From an uncultured Oscillospiraceae bacterium (GTDB lineage: Bacteria; Bacillota; Clostridia; Oscillospirales; Oscillospiraceae): 58,413 nt of DNA. The notes under the pieces are model-generated. The model saw only the letters and a list, made by a program, of their open reading frames with translations, did no database searches and was not told the DNA's origin. Where the stretch lies: the NCBI GenBank assembly GCA_947591105.1, contig CANQDL010000003.1:1-58413 (forward strand), in the 5' to 3' direction. Positions 49,694 to 58,411 of the stretch are shown here, in pieces (within the stretch, counting starts at the first letter, position 1; every line of letters starts with the position of its first letter). The translations under genes were made by a program, and so were the position numbers.

Positions 49694-49831
49694 ACAACCC
49701 CTCCGCCTCGCGCTGCTCGGCACCTCCCCTTGCACAGGGGAGGCTTCCTGCCTCGCTGGTGTTGACACTTTGAATGGCCCCCTTGTGCAAAGGGGGCTGT
49801 CTGCGCCTTCAGCGCTGACTGGGGGATTGTT
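49694..49831. repeat. Intergenic GC-rich repeat, copy 2 (half-units B then A)
   Basis: Unit B (49694-49745, ACAACCCCTCC ... CCTCCCCT-tgcac-AGGGGAGG) then unit A (49776-49831, GGCCCCCTTGTGCAAAGGGGGC ... GACTGGGGGATTGTT), spaced by 30 bp. Same units as 2044-2180 but in the opposite arrangement. No gene inside. Confidence 0.8.
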
Positions 49832-49849
49832 TTCCTATGGCTGCCAGGC

Positions 49850-49865
49850 TGTTTCACGTGAAACA
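49850..49865. promoter_or_regulatory. parS site 1
   Basis: Exact palindrome TGTTTCACGTGAAACA, the conserved ParB/Spo0J binding site of bacterial chromosomes. Confidence 0.95.
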
Positions 49866-49895
49866 TTTCGTTGGTTTCCCGCGGGCTGAAATAAA

Positions 49896-49911
49896 TGTTT
49901 CACGTGAAACA
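49896..49911. promoter_or_regulatory. parS site 2
   Basis: Second exact TGTTTCACGTGAAACA, 46 bp from the first, directly upstream of the parA promoter. Usually marks the origin-proximal region. Confidence 0.95.
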
Positions 49912-49920
49912 TCGCGCATA

Positions 49921-49949
49921 TTGATATTTCAGGGCGCATCTGCTATAAT
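49921..49949 (+). promoter_or_regulatory. Promoter of the parA-parB-serS transcript
   Basis: -35 TTGATA, 17-bp spacer, consensus -10 TATAAT (49944-49949). It begins 9 bp after parS site 2, so ParB bound there may affect it. Confidence 0.8.
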
Positions 49950-49978
49950 TGCGAGGCATCATGAAAAGGAGGCGCGCT

Positions 49979-50746
49979 ATGGGCCGGGTCGTGTGTTTCG
50001 CAAATCAAAAGGGCGGCGTGGGAAAGACCACCACTTGCGTGAATCTGTGCGCCGCCATCAAGGACAAACGCCGGAAGATCCTGCTGATCGACGCCGACCC
50101 CCAGGGCAACGCCACCACCGGCATGGGCGTCAACAAGCACAACGGCCTGACCCTCTACGACGTGTTGATCCGGGGCGCCGCCGTCGGGGACGCCATCGTC
50201 CAGACGAAATACGGCGACGTGCTGCCGTCGAACCTGGATCTGACCGGCGCGGCGGTGGAGCTGGTGGACATGCCGGATCGGGAGCTGACGCTCAAACGGG
50301 CCATCGCGCCTATACGGGAACAGTATGAATACATATTTATAGATTGTCCCCCGTCCCTGGGTCTGCTGACATTAAACGCGCTGGCCGCCGCAGACACAGT
50401 ACTGATCCCCATGCAGTGTGAATATTATGCCATGGAGGGCCTGGCGGATCTGACCACCTCCATGCGTCTGATCCGCAGCCGGTTCAATCCCAGCCTGAAG
50501 ATCGAGGGGATCGTACTGACTATGTACGACCGGCGGCTGACATTCTCCACCCAGGTGGCCAAGGAAGTGGAGAAATATTTCGGCAAGGCGCTGTACCGCA
50601 CCATCGTTCCCAGGAACGTGCGTATCGCGGAGGCCCCCAGCCACGGAAAGCCGGTGAGTGCCTACAGCAGGCTGTCCAGAGGGGCGGAGGCGTACGACTG
50701 CCTGGCCATCGAATTTTTCAAGCACAATCACACCGTGGATGTTTGA
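49979..50746 (+). CDS. parA: Chromosome partitioning ATPase ParA/Soj
   Basis: 255-residue deviant-Walker ATPase. Lys11-Gly-Gly-Val-Gly-Lys16-Thr-Thr carries the signature lysine; IDADPQGNAT and the YIFIDCPPSLGLLTLNAL Walker B region follow. It drives origin segregation and influences replication start. AAGGAGG at 49966-49972 selects the ATG at 49979. parS sites lie directly upstream and parB directly downstream. Confidence 0.96.
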   Translation: MGRVVCFANQKGGVGKTTTCVNLCAAIKDKRRKILLIDADPQGNATTGMGVNKHNGLTLYDVLIRGAAVGDAIVQTKYGDVLPSNLDLTGAAVELVDMPDRELTLKRAIAPIREQYEYIFIDCPPSLGLLTLNALAAADTVLIPMQCEYYAMEGLADLTTSMRLIRSRFNPSLKIEGIVLTMYDRRLTFSTQVAKEVEKYFGKALYRTIVPRNVRIAEAPSHGKPVSAYSRLSRGAEAYDCLAIEFFKHNHTVDV

Positions 50747-50766
50747 GATACGGATGGGAGGAGCAT

Positions 50767-51612
50767 ATGGCAAAGAAAAAGAACCTGGGCACCGGCCTGG
50801 GAGCGCTGCTGGGGGAGGAACCGACCCTGGCGTCCGGGCAGACGCTGCCCATCAGCCGGGTAGAGCCCCGGGCGGGACAGCCCCGCACACGCTTTGACGA
50901 GCCCGCCCTGCAGGAGCTGGCCGACTCCATCGCCGAGCACGGACTGCTGCAGCCTATCACCGTGCGGGCGCTGGACAATGGGTATTACCAGATCATCGCG
51001 GGGGAGAGACGCTGGCGCGCCGCCCGGATGGCCGGCCTGCGGGAGGTGCCCGTCTGCATCGTGGAGGCGGACGACCGGAAGGCCCAGGAGCTGGCCCTGG
51101 TGGAGAACCTGCAGCGGGAGGATCTGAACCCCATGGAGGAGGCCCGGGGCTATCGGGCGCTCATGGAGGAATACGGCCTGACCCAGGAGGCGGTCAGCCA
51201 GAGCGTGGGCAAGAGCCGGCCGGCGGTTGCAAACGCCCTGCGGCTTTTGGCCCTGCCGGAGGCCATCGTGTCCATGGTGGAGAAGGGAGAGCTGACCACT
51301 GGCCACGCCCGGGCCCTGCTGCCCATCCAAGACAGGACAAAGCAGCTTGACGCGGCCCGGCAGGTGGTGGAAAAAGGGCTCTCCGTCCGGCAGACAGAGA
51401 CCCTGGCCGCCAATCTTCTCAAGGCACCGAAGCAGGCCAAACCGGCCCCGGCCGTGGATTACGCCGCCCAGGCCAGCGCGGAGCTGGGCCAGGCGCTGGG
51501 CCGGAAGGTACATATCGTGGACGGCCGGAAAAAGGGCCGGATCGAGCTGGAATACTACGGCGCGGACGACAGGGAGGCCCTGCTTAAGGCGCTGTTCAAG
51601 CTGAAAAAATAA
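50767..51612 (+). CDS. parB: Chromosome partitioning protein ParB/Spo0J
   Basis: 281 residues: N-terminal LGTGLGALLG motif, the CTPase domain with boxes IIAGERRWRAARMAGL and ALVENLQREDLNPMEEA, a central helix-turn-helix (LTQEAVSQSVGKSRPAVANALRLLALP) for parS binding, and a C-terminal dimerisation domain. It loads on parS and spreads as a CTP-dependent clamp. GGGAGGAG precedes the ATG at 50767, 20 bp after parA. Confidence 0.96.
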   Translation: MAKKKNLGTGLGALLGEEPTLASGQTLPISRVEPRAGQPRTRFDEPALQELADSIAEHGLLQPITVRALDNGYYQIIAGERRWRAARMAGLREVPVCIVEADDRKAQELALVENLQREDLNPMEEARGYRALMEEYGLTQEAVSQSVGKSRPAVANALRLLALPEAIVSMVEKGELTTGHARALLPIQDRTKQLDAARQVVEKGLSVRQTETLAANLLKAPKQAKPAPAVDYAAQASAELGQALGRKVHIVDGRKKGRIELEYYGADDREALLKALFKLKK

Positions 51613-51628
51613 GAGGACGGATCAAATT

Positions 51629-52933
51629 ATGCTGGACATCAGATTTGTGCGGGAAAACCCCGACGTGGTAAAGGAAAACATCAAAAAGAAATTCCAGGAT
51701 CAAAAGCTGCCCCTGGTGGACGAGATCCTGGCGCTGGACAAGCAGCTTCGGGCCGCCAAGACCGAGGCGGACAGTCTGCGGGCCAACCGCAACGCCCTGT
51801 CCAAACAGATCGGCATGCTCATGGGCCAGGCAAAAAAAGACCCCTCCAAGAAGGAGGAGGCCGAAAAAGTGAAGGCCCAGGTGGCCGCCCAGGCCGCCCG
51901 CCTGGCGGAGCTGGAAAAGCAGGAGCCGGAGCTGGAGAAGAGCCTGACGGAAAAGCTCATGGTCATCCCCAACATCATCGACCCCTCCGTGCCCATCGGC
52001 CCGGACGACAGCCACAACGTGGAGCTGGCCCGGTTCGGGGAGCCGGTGGTGCCGGATTTTGAGGTGCCCTACCACACAGACATCATGGAGCGCTTCAACG
52101 GCATTGATCTGGACGCCGCCCGGCGGGTGGCCGGAAACGGATTCTACTATCTGAAAGGGGACATCGCCCGGCTCCACTCCGCCGTGCTGGCCTACGCCCG
52201 GGACTTCATGATCGACAAGGGGTTCGTATATCATATCCCGCCCTTCATGATCCGCTCTTCCGTGGTCACCGGGGTGATGTCCTTCGCGGAGATGGACGCC
52301 ATGATGTACAAGATCGAGGGGGAGGATCTGTATCTGATCGGCACCAGCGAGCACTCCATGATCGGCTCCTTCATCGACCAGATCATCGACGAAAAGCAGC
52401 TGCCCATCACCTACACCAGCTATTCCCCCTGCTTCCGGAAGGAGAAGGGCGCCCACGGCATCGAGGAGCGGGGCGTGTACCGCATCCACCAATTTGAGAA
52501 GCAGGAGATGGTGGTGGTCTGCCGGCCCGAGGAGAGCATGGACTGGTATGAGAAGATGTGGCGCTACTCCGTGGAGCTGTTCCGCTCTATGGATATCCCC
52601 GTGCGTCAGCTGGAGTGCTGCTCCGGCGACCTGGCCGATCTGAAGGTGAAGAGCTGCGACATCGAGGCGTGGAGCCCCCGGCAGCAGAAGTATTTCGAGG
52701 TCTGCTCCTGCTCCAACCTAGGCGACGCCCAGGCCCGCCGGCTGCGCATCCGCGTCCGGGGCGCCGACGGAAAGCTCTATCTGGCCCACACCCTCAACAA
52801 CACCGTGGTGGCGCCGCCCCGGATGCTCATCGCCTTCCTGGAGAACCACCTGCAGGCCGACGGCTCCGTCACCATACCGGAGGTGCTCCGGCCCTATATG
52901 GGCGGCAAGGCGCTGCTGGTACCCAGCAAATAA
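51629..52933 (+). CDS. serS: Serine-tRNA ligase
   Basis: 434-residue class IIa synthetase. An N-terminal coiled-coil arm (about 30-105) binds the tRNA variable loop; motif 2 is CFRKEKGAHGIEERGVYRIHQFEKQE and motif 3 lies in LRPYMGGKALL near the C-terminus. SCDIEAWSPRQQKYFEVCSCSNLGDAQARR is the family seryl-adenylate region. It starts 16 bp after parB and so shares the par promoter. No serine T-box leader is seen, although Firmicutes serS genes often have one. Confidence 0.95.
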   Translation: MLDIRFVRENPDVVKENIKKKFQDQKLPLVDEILALDKQLRAAKTEADSLRANRNALSKQIGMLMGQAKKDPSKKEEAEKVKAQVAAQAARLAELEKQEPELEKSLTEKLMVIPNIIDPSVPIGPDDSHNVELARFGEPVVPDFEVPYHTDIMERFNGIDLDAARRVAGNGFYYLKGDIARLHSAVLAYARDFMIDKGFVYHIPPFMIRSSVVTGVMSFAEMDAMMYKIEGEDLYLIGTSEHSMIGSFIDQIIDEKQLPITYTSYSPCFRKEKGAHGIEERGVYRIHQFEKQEMVVVCRPEESMDWYEKMWRYSVELFRSMDIPVRQLECCSGDLADLKVKSCDIEAWSPRQQKYFEVCSCSNLGDAQARRLRIRVRGADGKLYLAHTLNNTVVAPPRMLIAFLENHLQADGSVTIPEVLRPYMGGKALLVPSK

Positions 52934-52966
52934 AAAAGACGGGCACAGATGTGCCCCGAAAATAGG

Positions 52967-52996
52967 AAAGGCGCGATGCGTTTGCATCGCGCCTTT
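52967..52996 (+). terminator. Terminator of the parAB-serS transcript
   Basis: Perfect 13-bp stem AAAGGCGCGATGC / GCATCGCGCCTTT, GTTT loop, AT-rich tail. Confidence 0.88.
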
Positions 52997-53014
52997 ATTA
53001 TATAATATGATATA

Positions 53015-54229
53015 TCAGTCGTCCTCCGGCACACAGACCGACAGGATCAGATCATGGCAATCCTCCGCCGTCCACACCACCGGACTGACGCTTCGGGGGT
53101 TGGCCGTAGCCGCGGCCAGATCGGCGATATCCGCAGCCTGGGCCGCCGTGACGCCCTCCAGCATGTCCGGCAGACCCAGCCGGAACACCGTGCTCCGCAG
53201 CCGCCCGATCAGCGCCTGGGCCCGTTCGCTTCTGGAACCGTCCTCCGTCACATCGGACAGCACCGCCAGAAGAGCCAGCTTGTCCACGGCATAATTACCA
53301 TATTTTTCCAATACAGCCGGCAGGATCGCGCCGCAGGCTTCCCGGAACGGCAGATCACACACCACCTGGGCGGCGCGGATCAGCGCTCTGGCGTAGCCGC
53401 CGCCGGTGACGGAGGCCGCCCGGCCCACGATCCGGGACGCGGACAGCATATCGGTGCGGTCTTTCATCGCGCCGCCGGTATTCCAGCAGCTCTCCAGCCC
53501 CGCAAACAGCAGCTCCAGCGCCTCCGCCGCCTGGTTCTTCGTCCGGCTGTCGCCGTAGGGGGCGGCCAAAAACGCCTCGATGGCCCAGCAGAGCCCGTCC
53601 AATCCCGCGTCCGCCACCTTTTCCCGGGAGGCGTCCGTCATCAGCTCCGGGTCAAGCACCGCTACGGCAGGCATCAGCGCCTCGTCCTCCAGGAAAAACC
53701 GGTTGCCCCGCTCGTCGGTGACCACCGCCGCGGCCATGGCCTCCCGGCCGGAACCGCCCACGGTGGGGATGGCGATCACGTCCGGCAGCTTCCGCCGGGT
53801 CAGCCGCCGAAAGCCCACCATCTCCATGATCGTCCGGTTCCTGCACACCGCCCGGGCCGCCGCGGCCTTTGCGATGTCGATGGTCAGACCGTCTCCCACC
53901 GCTACGATGCAGTCACAGCCCTCGTCGCAAAACTGCTGGGCTAGCCGTTCGCCGTCCCGGATGGTGGGGACAGGGGGCAGCTCGTCGCCCAGCACATAGG
54001 CCACATCTCCCTCGTCCAGGGTGTGGGTGAGCTTAAAGCCCGGCTGGATCTCCCCGGCGCCCACCACGACAAGGGGGGTTTTCAGCTGGCGATCCCGCAG
54101 AAGCTGGCCTATGGAAAACACCGCGCCGGCTCCGTTTTCCATGACCTGCTTCCGCACCGGATGGAACCGCCGGCCAAGGCGCATAAGCCCCTGCGCGGCA
54201 CGGCAGCGTACCGTGGTCATCACGCCCAT
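53015..54229 (-). CDS. Iron-containing alcohol dehydrogenase homologue lacking the metal ligands
   Basis: 404 residues with the iron-ADH/dehydroquinate-synthase-like fold: nucleotide site VGDGLTIDIAKAAA, TVGGSGREAMAAAVV and the helical C-terminal half. Ungapped comparison with the FucO-type pattern shows that only Asp211 of the iron ligands remains (AGLDGLCWAIE). The three histidines are replaced by Trp215, Arg281 (GGGYARALIRA in place of GLGLVHAMAH) and Phe295 (LPFREACG in place of the PHG motif). Iron-dependent catalysis is therefore unlikely. It may have a different activity or a binding role. ATG at 54229 follows GGAGGAGGTG. Confidence 0.87.
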   Translation of the reverse strand: MGVMTTVRCRAAQGLMRLGRRFHPVRKQVMENGAGAVFSIGQLLRDRQLKTPLVVVGAGEIQPGFKLTHTLDEGDVAYVLGDELPPVPTIRDGERLAQQFCDEGCDCIVAVGDGLTIDIAKAAAARAVCRNRTIMEMVGFRRLTRRKLPDVIAIPTVGGSGREAMAAAVVTDERGNRFFLEDEALMPAVAVLDPELMTDASREKVADAGLDGLCWAIEAFLAAPYGDSRTKNQAAEALELLFAGLESCWNTGGAMKDRTDMLSASRIVGRAASVTGGGYARALIRAAQVVCDLPFREACGAILPAVLEKYGNYAVDKLALLAVLSDVTEDGSRSERAQALIGRLRSTVFRLGLPDMLEGVTAAQAADIADLAAATANPRSVSPVVWTAEDCHDLILSVCVPEDD

Positions 54230-54275
54230 GGGCTCACCTCCTCCAGGAATTGGAAAATATTTCAAACTCTCTTTC

Positions 54276-54304
54276 ATTATATCATATCTTTCCCCAAATG
54301 TACA
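54276..54304 (-). promoter_or_regulatory. Promoter of the iron-ADH homologue
   Basis: Minus-strand -35 TGTACA (54304-54299), 17-bp spacer, consensus -10 TATAAT (54281-54276). Confidence 0.6.
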
Positions 54305-54323
54305 GCGTTCGGGCGCTGTCCTG

Positions 54324-54352
54324 ATGACAAACAGGGAAATTTCTGTTATAAT
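54324..54352 (+). promoter_or_regulatory. Promoter of the MBL-fold/ROK gene pair
   Basis: -35 ATGACA, 17-bp spacer, consensus -10 TATAAT (54347-54352). Confidence 0.65.
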
Positions 54353-54380
54353 AGTCGCAATCTTTGACGAGGTGACCAAA

Positions 54381-54992
54381 ATGAAACTGATCTGGCACGG
54401 ACATAGCTGTTTTCAGGTGGAAGCGGAGGGTTACTCGGTGGTGTTCGACCCCTATAGCGACGGGAGCGTGCCGGGTCTTGCCCCTCTGCGGCTGACCGCG
54501 GACGCGGTGTTCTGTTCCCACGGCCACGGCGACCACAACGCGGCGGATCTGGTGACTCTCACCGGCCGGGGCTGTCCCCTGCGGATAGAGGAGATCTCCT
54601 CCTTCCATGACGACAAGATGGGCCTTCTCCGGGGGAAGAACACCATCCGCATCCTCCACGGAGAGGGGATGCGTCTGGCCCACCTGGGTGATCTGGGCCA
54701 TATGCCCTCCAAAAAGGCGCTGCTGTCCCTGGGCGGGGTGGACTGTCTGCTCATTCCTGTGGGCGGCCACTTCACCATCGACGCCAAGACCGCCAAGGCC
54801 GTGGCCGACGCCATCGGCGCCCGGGTGGTGATCCCCATGCACTACCGGCTGGGGGGCATGGGCTACGACGTGATCGGCACGCTGGACGCCTACACCGGCC
54901 TGTGCACGGACGTGCGCACCTATGACAGCGACACATTTATCCTCGGCGCGGACACCCCCGCGCAAACGGCGGTGCTGACCTATGGAAAATAA
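54381..54992 (+). CDS. UPF0173-like MBL-fold metal-dependent hydrolase
   Basis: 203-residue metallo-beta-lactamase-fold hydrolase. The metal-binding motif is SHGHGDHN (H-X-H-X-D-H), with further ligands in HLGDLGH, PVGGHFTID and PMHYR. The MKLIWHGHSCFQVE start is typical of the UlaG/UPF0173 group. Substrate unknown. GAGGTGACC precedes the ATG. Its 3' end overlaps the ROK gene by 11 bp, so the two act together in translation and perhaps in sugar metabolism. Confidence 0.9.
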   Translation: MKLIWHGHSCFQVEAEGYSVVFDPYSDGSVPGLAPLRLTADAVFCSHGHGDHNAADLVTLTGRGCPLRIEEISSFHDDKMGLLRGKNTIRILHGEGMRLAHLGDLGHMPSKKALLSLGGVDCLLIPVGGHFTIDAKTAKAVADAIGARVVIPMHYRLGGMGYDVIGTLDAYTGLCTDVRTYDSDTFILGADTPAQTAVLTYGK

Positions 54993-55869
54993 TCGTTATT
55001 ACGGCATAGACGTGGGCGGCACGTCGGTGAAGATCGGCCTTTTCCAGGGCCAGACCCTGCTGGAAAAATGGAGCGTGCCCACCGACACGTCGGCGGACGG
55101 GGCGAACATCTTGCCGGATATCATCCGCAGTCTGCCCGGCCCCGCCGCGGGGGCTGCCCTGGCCGTGCCCGGGGCGGTGCTGCCGGACGGGACGGTGAAC
55201 CGGTGCGTGAATCTGGGCTGGGGAGTATGCCGGCCCACGGACGAGTTCACCGCGCGCACAGGCATTCCCTGCCGGGTGCTCAACGACGCCAACGCCGCGG
55301 CTCTGGCCGAACAGCGGCTGGGCGGCGGCCAGGGTTACGAGAGCATTTTACTGCTGACGCTGGGTACCGGCGTGGGCTCCGGCATCGTGCTGGACGGCAG
55401 GCTGCTGGTGGGCGCCCGCGGTACCGCCGGGGAGCTGGGGCACCTTTGCCTTGACCCCCAGGACGCCGCCGCGGCCTGCACCTGCGGCCACAAGGGGTGC
55501 TTGGAACAGTACGCCAGCGCCACGGGCATATGCCGTCTGGCGGCCCAGGCGGGGATCCCCGGACTGAGCTGCAAGCAGATCATGGACGGCGCCGCCGGGG
55601 GTGACGCCCGGCTGGAGGCGGTGGTGGATACCGCCTGCGACGCCCTGGGTCGGGGCATCGCCAGCGCCTGCGCGATCATAGATCCGGAGGCGGTGGTTCT
55701 GGGCGGCGGCGTGGCCCAGGCGGGGGAGTATCTGCGCCAAAAGGTGCAGGACGCCTTTGAGCGCTACGCCTTCCACGCCTGTCTGGGCACCCGTATCCTG
55801 CTGGCGACACTGGGCGGCGACGCGGGCATTTGCGGCGCGGCGCTGTACGCCATGGACGGCGGGCGCTGA
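54982..55869 (+). CDS. ROK family sugar kinase (glucokinase-like)
   Basis: 295 residues. ATP-site motif YGIDVGGTSVKIGLF, catalytic Asp in NDANAAALAE, and the ROK zinc signature GELGHLCLDP ... CTCGHKGCLEQYAS (His plus three Cys). Such proteins phosphorylate glucose or related hexoses. It overlaps the upstream hydrolase gene by 11 bp and is followed 26 bp later by the GtrII-like gene. Confidence 0.92.
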   Translation: MENNRYYGIDVGGTSVKIGLFQGQTLLEKWSVPTDTSADGANILPDIIRSLPGPAAGAALAVPGAVLPDGTVNRCVNLGWGVCRPTDEFTARTGIPCRVLNDANAAALAEQRLGGGQGYESILLLTLGTGVGSGIVLDGRLLVGARGTAGELGHLCLDPQDAAAACTCGHKGCLEQYASATGICRLAAQAGIPGLSCKQIMDGAAGGDARLEAVVDTACDALGRGIASACAIIDPEAVVLGGGVAQAGEYLRQKVQDAFERYAFHACLGTRILLATLGGDAGICGAALYAMDGGR

Positions 55870-55895
55870 AGTCCGTTGGGAAAGGGAGAAAAACC

Positions 55896-57399
55896 ATGAC
55901 GATGAAGGAGTTTTCCGCAAAGCTTCAGCAGGCCCGCCGCAGTATGGGGAGCACACTACGCTTTCTTTTGTCTCTGACTATGCCTGTTGGTATCTTTTCT
56001 GCGATCTATCTGCTGGGAATCAGCGCGATCCTGAGGGCAAATTTCAACTATATGGACGATATGGGCCGTGCCTGTTTCGGTTATGGAGCCTGGTACTTCA
56101 GCCGTCCCCTCTCCAACATTCTGGCGCTTTTTCTGCACGCGGACGATTACCTGACTGACATATCTCCTCTTCCCCAAATTCTCGCCGCCGTATTGATGGC
56201 AGCCGCGTCAGTGGTTGTACTATACGCCGTCACAGGAAAGAAACGGTTTACTCTGTGGGAATATGTCTCTGTTCTCCCCCTCGGCTTGTCTCCTTATTTT
56301 CTGCAATGCCTTTCTTTCAAATACGACGCGCCTTATATGGCAATATCCGTTTTGGCGGCCGTTGCCCCCTTAGTGATGCAGAAGTACCCCCCCCCGCTGG
56401 TCTTACTTCCTGCTGACGATTTTTTGTACGGTGGTGATGTGCTGCACCTACCAGGCATCAACCGGCATTTATCCTATGCTAGTCATACTGCTCGTTTTTG
56501 TGCGCTGGCTCCGCCGGGAAAATAGCCGTGACATTTTCTGGTTTGCCGCTGTCTCTGCTGCCGGGTATTGCGCAGGTATCGGAATATATAAGATATTCAT
56601 CATGGCGCCAAAAGCTACCTATGATTACGTAGACAGCAGTCTTCCGCCGATCTCCCAATTGTTCTCTCATACCTTCCAGAACTATAAGCGCTTCTTTTCC
56701 TACATTTTATCTGATTTTGATTATAAATGGCTTTTGCTGGCCGCCTTGTTGGCCGCAGCTTTTATTCTGATAGCAGTACGGGATTCCAAGCGAAACAAGC
56801 TTTTGTCCTTGTTGGCTGCGACCGGTGTTTTGTGTATGCTTCTGCTGACGTGTTTCGGCGGATATCCTCTTCTCACTAAGACGCTCTTTTCTCCTCGGGC
56901 CATGTATGGCTTTGGTGCGTTTTTGGCCTTTCTGGCCGTATTCGTCGCGTCCGCAAAGAAGGCATTCTCTGCCAAGCTCGTCAGTCTGGCGCTATCCTGG
57001 GCGTTTTTCGTCTTTGCTTTTACTTACGGTAATGCGCTGTACGCACAGAAAATGTATACTGACTTTCGCGTGGAGGAGGTCATCCAATCTATCGCAGATG
57101 ATGAGATTTTCCATTCCTGCCAGCCGATTCTCACCCAAGTCGACGGTAGTATCGGACTTGCTCCGATCGTCAAGAACGTCCCTACAGATAGCGGCATACT
57201 GCGTCGGCTGATCCCCACCACATTTGGCTCCTCCAGCGGAACCTATTCTGCATACGGTTTTGCGCATTATTACGGACTTCCCGAATTGGTATTCGACAGT
57301 TCCGTGGATCTGGCCACGTTCGATTTGCCTGTCATCGATGAGACCGTTTATCACAGAGTGTACGGCGACAAAGATATGCTTCTGATCGAACTGAAATAA
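55896..57399 (+). pseudogene. GtrII-like glucosyltransferase, frame interrupted at a C9 tract (possibly phase-variable)
   Basis: Polytopic membrane protein (10-11 helices) of the GtrII/GT-C type, which transfers a lipid-linked glucose to surface glycans. As written, the first frame runs from ATG 55896 (AAAGGGAG before it) and stops at 56525, giving 209 residues. The remaining ~330 residues are in another frame up to 57399. The switch is at a run of nine C (56387-56395). With eight C the whole gene reads as 500 residues, passing KYPPRWSYFLLTIFCTVVMCC without a stop. The downstream half is well conserved membrane protein, so decay is recent, a sequencing error, or reversible slippage. Lower GC than the flanking genes suggests transfer. 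A GtrB-like gene follows. Confidence 0.85.
56387..56395 (+). repeat. Nine-C homopolymer tract inside the GtrII-like gene
   Basis: C9 run; eight C restores a single open frame. Such tracts are classic slipped-strand phase-variation switches in surface-glycan genes. Confidence 0.9.
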
Positions 57400-57433
57400 T
57401 CCGCTATTCTAACCCATGAGAGGTGATTGAAAA

Positions 57434-58378
57434 ATGAAGCTTTCACTGATCGTACCCTGTTATAACGAGCAGCAGGCGCTTCCTATCTTCCACAAGGCGG
57501 TCACCGCCGTGATGGCGGATATAGGCTGCGAGTATGAGCTGCTGTTCGTCAACGACGGCTCCCGGGACGGTACGCTGGACTACATCCGCTCCGCAGCGGC
57601 GCAGGACAGCCATATCGTCTATCTGTCCTTTTCCCGGAACTTCGGCAAGGAGGCAGCCATGTACGCCGGCTTCTGCAACGCCACCGGGGATTATGTAGCC
57701 GTGATGGACGCGGATATGCAAGACCCGCCCGCTCTTCTGCCCAGGATGCTGGAGATCCTGCAGACGGGGCAGTACGACAGCGTGGCCACCCGGCGAGCCG
57801 ACCGCACGGGAGAGCCGCCCATCCGCAGCTGGTTTTCCAGGATGTTTTACCGGCTGATCAACCGCATCTCCGACGCGGACATTGTCAGCGGCGCCCGGGA
57901 TTTTCGTCTGATGCGCCGGGAAATGGTGGACGCCATCGTGTCCATGAGCGAGTATAACCGCTTTTCCAAGGGCATCTTCGGCTGGATCGGCTTTAAGACC
58001 TACTGGCTGCCCTATGAAAACGTAGAGCGGGTGGCCGGCCAGACAAAGTGGAGCTTCTGGGGTCTGTTCAAATACGCCTTGGACGGGATCACCAACTTCT
58101 CCCAGACCCCATTAAGCATCGCCTCCTGGTTCGGCATCGGCATGACGGCGTTTTCCTTCTTCATGCTGTGCTTCATCGTGCTGCGGCGGCTGATCTTCGG
58201 CGACCCGGTGGCCGGCTGGGCCTCCACCGTCTGCGTGATCGTGTTCATCGGCGGACTGCAGATGTTCTTTCTGGGGGTCATCGGCCAGTACCTGGCCAAG
58301 ACCTACCTGGAGACGAAGCGCCGGCCCCATTACATCGTCTCCGAGACCAACGGCAAGGACATAAAGAAGATCAAGTAA
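57434..58378 (+). CDS. GtrB-like family 2 glycosyltransferase
   Basis: 314 residues. The GT-A catalytic domain (1-230) has LIVPCYNEQQALP, FVNDGSRDGT and the DXD motif in VMDADMQDPP; two C-terminal membrane helices (about 235-258 and 270-293) complete the bactoprenol glucosyltransferase/DPM1-like plan. It loads a sugar, probably glucose, onto undecaprenyl phosphate for the GtrII-like partner 34 bp upstream. Unlike its partner it has the usual high GC. A flippase (GtrA) is not present in the window and could lie just outside. Confidence 0.92.
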   Translation: MKLSLIVPCYNEQQALPIFHKAVTAVMADIGCEYELLFVNDGSRDGTLDYIRSAAAQDSHIVYLSFSRNFGKEAAMYAGFCNATGDYVAVMDADMQDPPALLPRMLEILQTGQYDSVATRRADRTGEPPIRSWFSRMFYRLINRISDADIVSGARDFRLMRREMVDAIVSMSEYNRFSKGIFGWIGFKTYWLPYENVERVAGQTKWSFWGLFKYALDGITNFSQTPLSIASWFGIGMTAFSFFMLCFIVLRRLIFGDPVAGWASTVCVIVFIGGLQMFFLGVIGQYLAKTYLETKRRPHYIVSETNGKDIKKIK

Positions 58379-58386
58379 AAAGCGGC

Positions 58387-58411
58387 GCCCCCGGACAGCT
58401 CGTCCGGGGGC
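58387..58411 (+). terminator. Terminator hairpin at the window end
   Basis: Perfect stem GCCCCCGGAC / GTCCGGGGGC 8 bp after the GtrB-like stop. Any T tract lies outside the window. Confidence 0.7.

Noticed and set aside
49582-49866. 94-codon minus-strand frame over the repeat and parS
   Set aside because: Its translation (APFAQGG, PPLCKGRC) just reflects the GC-rich repeat units; no ribosome site.
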